This document shows, in pieces, positions 38,329-43,129 of a DNA stretch of 43,129 nucleotides. The notes under the pieces were generated by a model, which saw only the letters and a list, made by a program, of their open reading frames with translations, ran no database searches and was not told where the DNA came from. Made by a program: the position numbers and the translations under genes. Source of the DNA: CAZYCC01 sp964645985 (GTDB taxonomy: Bacteria > Bacillota > Clostridia > Oscillospirales > CAG-272); assembly GCA_964645985.1 (NCBI GenBank), contig CAZYCC010000007.1, forward strand, positions 1 to 43,129, read 5' to 3'. Within the stretch, counting starts at the first letter, position 1; each line of letters opens with the position of its first letter.

Positions 38329-41300
38329 ATGGACCGCCTTCTCGCACTTTTGTCCCCCGCGCAGGAGGATTTCGCGCAGTATTGTCTCGCGAAGGGGAAG
38401 ACCGAGGCGCAGGACCTGCGCGAGGAAGATTTGCGCGCCTTCCTCGCCGAAAACCCCCGCTCCCCGGATTATGTTGCGCGCCTGCGAGAAACGCTCTCTC
38501 GTGCCGGATCCCCCCTTGAAAGCGGCGCGGGCGGGGGCGAGGCGGGCGACACCGGGGGCGCCACTCTCTCCGCCGCAGGCAGCGCCGCCTCCGTCTCGCC
38601 GGGGGACGCCGCCGCGCCGCCGCGCCCGGAGGATCTGCGCGACCCCGCGACCTTCACGGTATCGCTTGCAAAAATCTACGGCGCCGACCCCGCAGCACTC
38701 GAGAGCGTGCGCGTCGACGAGCTGCAGCTGCGCCATCGCGGCGCGGGATGCCTTGACCGCAAGGGCATTTTGACCATTGCGGATCTACTGCGGCTATCGC
38801 CCTCCGACCTGCTCGCCATACCTCAGCTCGGCATTACCACCTTCAGTGAAATTCTCGACAAGCTCGGCGCGTTTCTTAGGCAGGCGCAGCGCACGGCCTC
38901 CCCGCTCGGCGGAAGCTTCCCCGCTCGCGAGGAAAAGCCGCTCCTCTCGCGCGCCTTCCGCAGCGCGCTGGGCGCCCTTCTCTCCGAGCCAGACCCCGTG
39001 CCTGCGGGCGAAACCGCCTCGCTTCCGCGTAGCACCGCCGTGAGAGACGCGGCTCCCTCTCCCGCGGGCGATGCCGCGACAAGCCTCACCGCGCTCGCGG
39101 CAGAAACCGCGCCGCAAGGCGACGCTCCCGGGGACGTTTTCGATAATCCGGCGGAGAACCGAGCGCAGTCCTCCCTCGCGCCCTCCGCCGCGCCGGGTGA
39201 CTCCGAGGACACCGCGAACACCGCACCCGCGCCCCTCACCCCCGGCGAGAGCGAGGGCCTATCGACCCTGCGCGAGAGCGCGGATTTGCTCGGGCGGGAG
39301 ATTTGCGGGGACGCACTGCGCCGCCCGACCCGCGCGCGCGGCGTCTGCGCGGCGCTCAATAATTTTTCCGCGCCCATTTTGCGCGCGATCGAAGACAAGA
39401 AAGAGATCCTGCGCCTCGCGCGCCGTATTTCCCCGGAGCTAGCGCCGCTGCCGCTCGCGCCTTTCGTGCGCGCGCTCGCTGGACGGGTGCCGAGCGTCGA
39501 CCTTCTCCTTGTATACCTGCCGGACGGGGCGCGCGTCGCGGATTTGCCTGCCCTTGCGCAAGACCTGCCCGCCGGGGTGGAGGCAGCCCTGCTGCCCGCG
39601 ATCCGGGAAACTACACTCCGGCTCGACTTTGACTCGCACACGGTTCTCGCGCAGTATGAGGCGCGCCTTGAGGAGGGCCTTTCGGCGATGAAAGCGCGCA
39701 CGCTCAAGGTTTGCCAAGCTCTCGCGCGCGGGCGCGCGCTGCGCGAGCTCGGCGATGAGCTAAACCTCTCGGGGGAGCGAGTGCGGCAGATCGAGGTGCG
39801 CTTCCGGCGCGATTTCCGCGCGCTGCTAAGCGAGCTGCCTTTCGACCTTATTCTTCTGCTCTCGGCCCTTCGCGGCGGGGAAACTGAGCTATCCTTCTCG
39901 CTTTTGCGCGAGACGTTCGGCGAGGATTTTTCTCTCCTGCTGCGCTCCTATGCGCGCGGGCGGAAAATGGATCTGCCCTATTTCATCCCGCGCGGCGCGA
40001 GCGCGATAGTGATCCTCTTTTCGGGGCAGACCCGCGAGCGGGCGAAGAGGCGGGCTCTGCTTGAGAGCGGCGTCGCTCCTTTGCAGCTGAAGATAACGCC
40101 CGCGCCCGAGAGCGCGCCGCGAGCGGGCAGATCAAAGCAGGGCAAAGCATACGCAAAACAAGAGGCGACAAGGCCCCGCAAGCAAAAGAGCCTCCCCCGC
40201 GCGAGGAAGGCGCCGACACCGCGCAAGAACACCGAGGCAATCGCGCGCTCGCGTCGCACCTTCCCGGTTCTGCTGCCCCTCGAAGAAAGGGAGAGCCGCC
40301 TCGCCTCGCTCGCTGACGAGACGAGGGTACCGCGCGAGACGATCGATCGCCACTTCGCGGAGCGCTACAGCTACTCCGAGGGGGTGTACTACCGCAAGAA
40401 CGGCGCGCACACGCCTTTTGTGCTATATTTATTCCGGGAATATTTCCCGCGGGGGTACAGAATCGGAGAGGGAGCAGACCGCGCGCGCATGGCGCAGCTG
40501 CTCGCCGAGCGATTTCCCGAGGCGAGCGTGGCGAGGTCGGCAAATCCTTCCGGCTTTGACGCGATCATCGCGCGCGAAGGGGTTCCCTGCGAAGGCGACA
40601 GGTACCTTCCCCCCGAGCGCCTCGCGCTCCCCTCTCCTGCCCTTGAGAAAGTTCGGCGAGCGCTCGCCGACCCTTATCGGCTCGTTATTCCCTATGAGGA
40701 GCTGTTCGCGAGTTTGCGGAGGGATCTTCTCGGCACGGAAATCGACAGCCCCGCCATGCTGCGCGTCGCCCTGCGCCACTGCGCGAAAGACCTTCCCCTC
40801 GAGGCGGACGACGACTTCCTGCGCCCGGCGGGCAAGCGGGCGGCGCGATCTGCCGTGAGCGCGGTTGAGGCGTTTGTGCGAGCGCGCGGCGAAACGCATT
40901 ATCGCGAGATTGCCTCCGCCTTCCCGCGCTACGATTCTCTCTCGCTCGAGGAGATTTTCCGCAAGAGCACTCACCTCTTCCCCACCTCTGAGGGCTTTTA
41001 TATCCTCGACAGCGCCTTCACCGTATCCCTGCGGGAGCGCGCGCAGCTGCGCACGATGGTGGCAGACGCGACAGCCGGTGGCCCCGTCCACCTGCGAGAA
41101 CTGCGGCCGCAAGTTCTCTCGCGCCTGCCCGAGCTTGTCTATCGCAACAGCCTGCGCGATGAGGGGACGCTCTTCGCGCTGCTCTGCTCGACATTGCGGG
41201 GAGAGTTTCGCTTCGCGCGCCCGACCATCTCGCGCACGGGCGATTTGCGCGACGCCCCGGAGCCACCGCCCGAGAACCCCGCCCACCCCGAGGGGGAAGG

Positions 41301-42294
41301 GCATCCCCGGAGGCAAAAGGCGCGCGGGCTATCGAGCGAGGAGCGGGAAGCTCTTGCGGATCTTGCCGAGAGGGACGAATTTCTCGAGAGCCTCGCGCAG
41401 GACGGTGAGCGTTTCGATCGCCCTGAGATCCCCGTGAGCCGCACCGAGGAGGACGAGCTTCCGCGAAGGGCTGCAGGCAGACCTCGCTTTTCCCGCGCGA
41501 GGATCGACAGCCAAGAGGAAGCGCCAAAACTCCAAGAGCTGCTGCAAAATGCCGCAGAAGGGCGGGACGAGCTTGACCGGCGCGAGCTCATTCGCTACTG
41601 CAGGGCGGGCGGCGCGCCTTTTCGCATCGGCCCCGCGATGCGGCTGCTCACGCCCACCTTCCTGCTCGTTTCGCCCGATAAGTTCGTGCGCACCGAGACG
41701 CTCGGCGTGACCGACAGGGTCATCGCCGCCGTGCGAGAGCTTCTGCGCGAACGCATCCCGCCCGAGGGGTATCTTCTTTCGGCGAGCGTTACCGATTATA
41801 GCGGCTTCCCGCCGCTCACAATTGAGTGGAACGCCTATCTGCTTGAAGGGATCGCGCGCCTCGCGGGAGTCCCCACGGTTTCGCTGCCCGGCAGCCGCGA
41901 GGACACCCCTCTCGCCGCCTTCCTCTCCCCCGAGCTCGCGGCGCGCCTGCGCCCCGAAACGCCGAGCAAAAACTCATTGGCAGAAGAAGAGAAGCCCGCC
42001 TCGGGAGAGAAAGGCGCGCGAAGCTCCCCGGCATCCGGCGGGAGCGCGAGCGCCTCATCCTCCAAAAGGGTGGGGTCTACCGGCGGAAGCGGGCGGGGCG
42101 AGAAAAAGACCGCCGAGAAACCGGTCGGCACGCGCGCCTTCCTGCTCTATGCCCTGCGCGACGCCGAGCGCGAGGCCGCTCGCCCGCTCACCCTCCAAGA
42201 GTGCTCGGACTACCTCTCCGCGCGCTCGCTGATCCCGAAAAACCTCCCGCCTCGCCGCCTCGCCATCAGCCTCGGCAGGAAGCTCAACGAATGA
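38329..42294 (+). CDS. 1,321-residue protein with alpha-CTD-like and sigma region 4-like domains
   Basis: A very large soluble protein built from nucleic-acid-binding modules. Residues about 127-182 resemble the RNA polymerase alpha C-terminal domain (LRHRGAGCLDRKGILTIADL then LLAIPQLGITTFSEILDKLG); Arg 137 aligns with the DNA-contacting Arg 265 of E. coli alpha, while the later GKKS turn is changed to GITT. Residues about 457-500 match a sigma-70 region 4 helix-turn-helix (ALRELGDELNLSGERVRQIE). Further helix-turn-helix-like segments are at about 655-690 (LADETRVPRETIDRHF) and 847-894 (FVRARGETHYREIASAFPRY then FPTSEGFYILD, HARE-HTH-like). Linkers at about 58-105, 200-310 and 1205-1265 are Ala/Gly/Pro/Ser-rich. 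No nuclease, ATPase or membrane motif is seen. It is a single gene with its own promoter and terminator. Function unknown; transcription control or DNA surveillance is inferred. Confidence 0.9.
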   Translation: MDRLLALLSPAQEDFAQYCLAKGKTEAQDLREEDLRAFLAENPRSPDYVARLRETLSRAGSPLESGAGGGEAGDTGGATLSAAGSAASVSPGDAAAPPRPEDLRDPATFTVSLAKIYGADPAALESVRVDELQLRHRGAGCLDRKGILTIADLLRLSPSDLLAIPQLGITTFSEILDKLGAFLRQAQRTASPLGGSFPAREEKPLLSRAFRSALGALLSEPDPVPAGETASLPRSTAVRDAAPSPAGDAATSLTALAAETAPQGDAPGDVFDNPAENRAQSSLAPSAAPGDSEDTANTAPAPLTPGESEGLSTLRESADLLGREICGDALRRPTRARGVCAALNNFSAPILRAIEDKKEILRLARRISPELAPLPLAPFVRALAGRVPSVDLLLVYLPDGARVADLPALAQDLPAGVEAALLPAIRETTLRLDFDSHTVLAQYEARLEEGLSAMKARTLKVCQALARGRALRELGDELNLSGERVRQIEVRFRRDFRALLSELPFDLILLLSALRGGETELSFSLLRETFGEDFSLLLRSYARGRKMDLPYFIPRGASAIVILFSGQTRERAKRRALLESGVAPLQLKITPAPESAPRAGRSKQGKAYAKQEATRPRKQKSLPRARKAPTPRKNTEAIARSRRTFPVLLPLEERESRLASLADETRVPRETIDRHFAERYSYSEGVYYRKNGAHTPFVLYLFREYFPRGYRIGEGADRARMAQLLAERFPEASVARSANPSGFDAIIAREGVPCEGDRYLPPERLALPSPALEKVRRALADPYRLVIPYEELFASLRRDLLGTEIDSPAMLRVALRHCAKDLPLEADDDFLRPAGKRAARSAVSAVEAFVRARGETHYREIASAFPRYDSLSLEEIFRKSTHLFPTSEGFYILDSAFTVSLRERAQLRTMVADATAGGPVHLRELRPQVLSRLPELVYRNSLRDEGTLFALLCSTLRGEFRFARPTISRTGDLRDAPEPPPENPAHPEGEGHPRRQKARGLSSEEREALADLAERDEFLESLAQDGERFDRPEIPVSRTEEDELPRRAAGRPRFSRARIDSQEEAPKLQELLQNAAEGRDELDRRELIRYCRAGGAPFRIGPAMRLLTPTFLLVSPDKFVRTETLGVTDRVIAAVRELLRERIPPEGYLLSASVTDYSGFPPLTIEWNAYLLEGIARLAGVPTVSLPGSREDTPLAAFLSPELAARLRPETPSKNSLAEEEKPASGEKGARSSPASGGSASASSSKRVGSTGGSGRGEKKTAEKPVGTRAFLLYALRDAEREAARPLTLQECSDYLSARSLIPKNLPPRRLAISLGRKLNE

Positions 42295-42341
42295 GAAGGC
42301 GCTCGCGCAAACCGCGCGCGAGGGGGAGAAAATCGCACATG

Positions 42342-42368
42342 AAACCCGCCTCCCTTGAGGCGGGTTTT
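42342..42368. terminator. Terminator after the large regulator gene
   Basis: AAACCCGCCTC (42342-42352), loop CCTT, GAGGCGGGTTT (42357-42367) and one further T. Eleven perfect pairs. Confidence 0.9.
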
Positions 42369-42515
42369 GCCGAGGAGAGGGGAACAGATGAGACGAAGCC
42401 TCACCCCCATGGGGCAGATTTCCGGCGGGGAAGCGGAAAAGGCGCAAGGCGCGGGTTATCGGCGGGAGATGGGAGCGGGGAGGCGAGGCCCGCCCGTGGG
42501 GCGGCGCGGCAGATC

Positions 42516-42544
42516 TTGCATTGCGCGCGCGCCTGTGCTATACT
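42516..42544 (+). promoter_or_regulatory. Promoter of tRNA-Leu
   Basis: TTGCAT (42516-42521), 17 bases, TATACT (42539-42544), nine bases before the tRNA, the same geometry as at tRNA-Ser. Confidence 0.9.
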
Positions 42545-42552
42545 GTGGGGGC

Positions 42553-42637
42553 GCGGGCATGGCGGAATTGGCAGACGCATAAGATTTAGGATCTTACACC
42601 GCAAGGCGTGCAGGTTCGACCCCTGTTGCCCGCACCA
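42553..42637 (+). tRNA. tRNA-Leu (TAG)
   Basis: An 85-base type II tRNA. The acceptor stem is GCGGGCA/TGCCCGC. The anticodon stem TAAGA/TCTTA encloses TTTAGGA with anticodon UAG, reading CUA and probably other CUN codons. A long variable arm, a GGTTCGACC T loop region, discriminator A and an encoded CCA complete it. Confidence 0.97.
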
Positions 42638-42638
42638 C

Positions 42639-42664
42639 AAAAACCGCCCGAAGGGGCGGTTTTT
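42639..42664 (+). terminator. Terminator after tRNA-Leu
   Basis: A5, CCGCCC (42644-42649), loop GAAG, GGGCGG (42654-42659), T5. Confidence 0.92.
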
Positions 42665-42788
42665 CGTATGGGCAATGGCGCAACCTGTGCGGGGAGGGGT
42701 ACCCTCGCGCGAGGCGCCGCCACGCTCACCGGTTCTTCCATCGGTGCGGAAATCCTCGTTTTGGGATAGCATTCGCTCTCTCTCTGGC

Positions 42789-42816
42789 AAAAAGCCGCCC
42801 GAGAGGGCGGGTTTTC
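42789..42816 (-). terminator. Terminator downstream of queA
   Basis: CCGCCC (42795-42800), loop GAGA, GGGCGG (42805-42810), with A5 on the left giving a U-run for minus-strand transcription just beyond the queA stop codon. Confidence 0.85.
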
Positions 42817-42829
42817 TATATGCTTTTTT

Positions 42830-43129
42830 TCACACGATCATCATCGCGTCGCCGAAGGAGTAGAAGCGGTATTTTTGCGCGACGGCCTCGCGGTAGGCGC
42901 GCAGGATAAGTTCGCGCGAGGCAAAGGCGGAAACGAGCATGAGCAGGGTGCTCTCGGGCAGGTGAAAGTTGGTAACAAGCGCGTCGGTCGCGCGGAAGGG
43001 GCAACCGGGGTAAAGGAATATCCCGGTGTCGCCGCAAATCGGGTGGACAACCCCCGCCTCATCGACCGCGCTCTCGAGCGTGCGGCAGGAGGTCGTCCCG
43101 ACGCAGATCGTGCGGCCCCCGGCGGCGCG
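42830..43129 (-). CDS. queA: S-adenosylmethionine:tRNA ribosyltransferase-isomerase, C-terminal 99 residues
   Basis: The C-terminal part of QueA, which transfers the ribose of S-adenosylmethionine to 7-aminomethyl-7-deazaguanine in tRNA, a late step of queuosine synthesis. The frame is open to the window edge, so the N-terminal two thirds are missing. Visible family phrases are GGRTICVGTTSCRTLESA, GIFLYPGCPFRATDALVTNF, HLPESTLLMLVSAFASRE and the terminal YRFYSFGDAMMIV. The stop TGA is at 42832-42830. Its neighbour tRNA-Leu is on the opposite strand; no other queuosine gene is visible. Confidence 0.96.
   Translation of the reverse strand, partial: RAAGGRTICVGTTSCRTLESAVDEAGVVHPICGDTGIFLYPGCPFRATDALVTNFHLPESTLLMLVSAFASRELILRAYREAVAQKYRFYSFGDAMMIV

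Overview
The window is 43,129 bases of a GC-rich bacterial chromosome, with one 100-base run of N (7549-7648) marking a scaffold join. The gene set fits an uncultured, probably gut-associated member of the Clostridia (Oscillospirales-like): a CD1247-type zinc-ribbon protein, YqeG phosphatase, TmcAL, a CmpB-type membrane protein, a DUF4358 lipoprotein and surface repeats of the PTC...YTC.VCG type. This placement is inferred from gene families only. Eleven sigma-A-type promoters are visible, all with exactly 17 bases between the -35 and -10 hexamers.

Layout. 1-4252: the end of an acyl-CoA synthetase, an acyl carrier protein, a membrane-anchored NERD-like protein, an SGNH hydrolase and a lipoprotein, which together suggest acyl-group or envelope work. 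4390-7254: argH converging with an M20 amidohydrolase. 7678-12886: a cell-wall amidase with Cys-rich repeats and a C-terminal membrane anchor, a GT8 glycosyltransferase, a TVP38-type and a CmpB-type membrane protein. 13021-18009, minus strand: a membrane GDPD phosphodiesterase, a DUF308 protein, a Sel1-repeat protein and a glutathione-peroxidase-like enzyme.

18234-22192 is the most interesting region. A small conserved-looking protein is read leftward, and an XRE repressor, an ImmA/IrrE-type metalloprotease and a Y-family translesion polymerase are read rightward. Two divergent near-consensus promoters lie between them in an AT-rich block with five copies of TTGTGA/TCACAA arranged in perfect palindromes. 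By analogy with ImmR/ImmA and DdrO/IrrE this looks like a protease-relieved repressor switch controlling mutagenic repair.

22200-27491 is a patchy AT-rich stretch with long gene-poor gaps, 5-formyl-THF cyclo-ligase, a DJ-1-like protein, a conserved unknown protein and TmcAL. A short dispersed element with a 20-base identical core recurs here, twice in frame within tmcAL. 27636-33366: efp, the CD1247-like protein, an NAGPA-type phosphodiester glycosidase, a small membrane protein, mgtE and a lipoprotein cyclophilin. 33772-37208, minus strand: alaS and a YqeG-type HAD phosphatase. 37801-43129: tRNA-Ser(GGA), a 1,321-residue protein combining an RNA polymerase alpha-CTD-like domain, a sigma region 4-like helix-turn-helix and further helix-turn-helix-like segments, tRNA-Leu(UAG), and the C-terminal end of queA on the minus strand. 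Many plus-strand genes lack a Shine-Dalgarno sequence and have a pyrimidine-rich leader instead.
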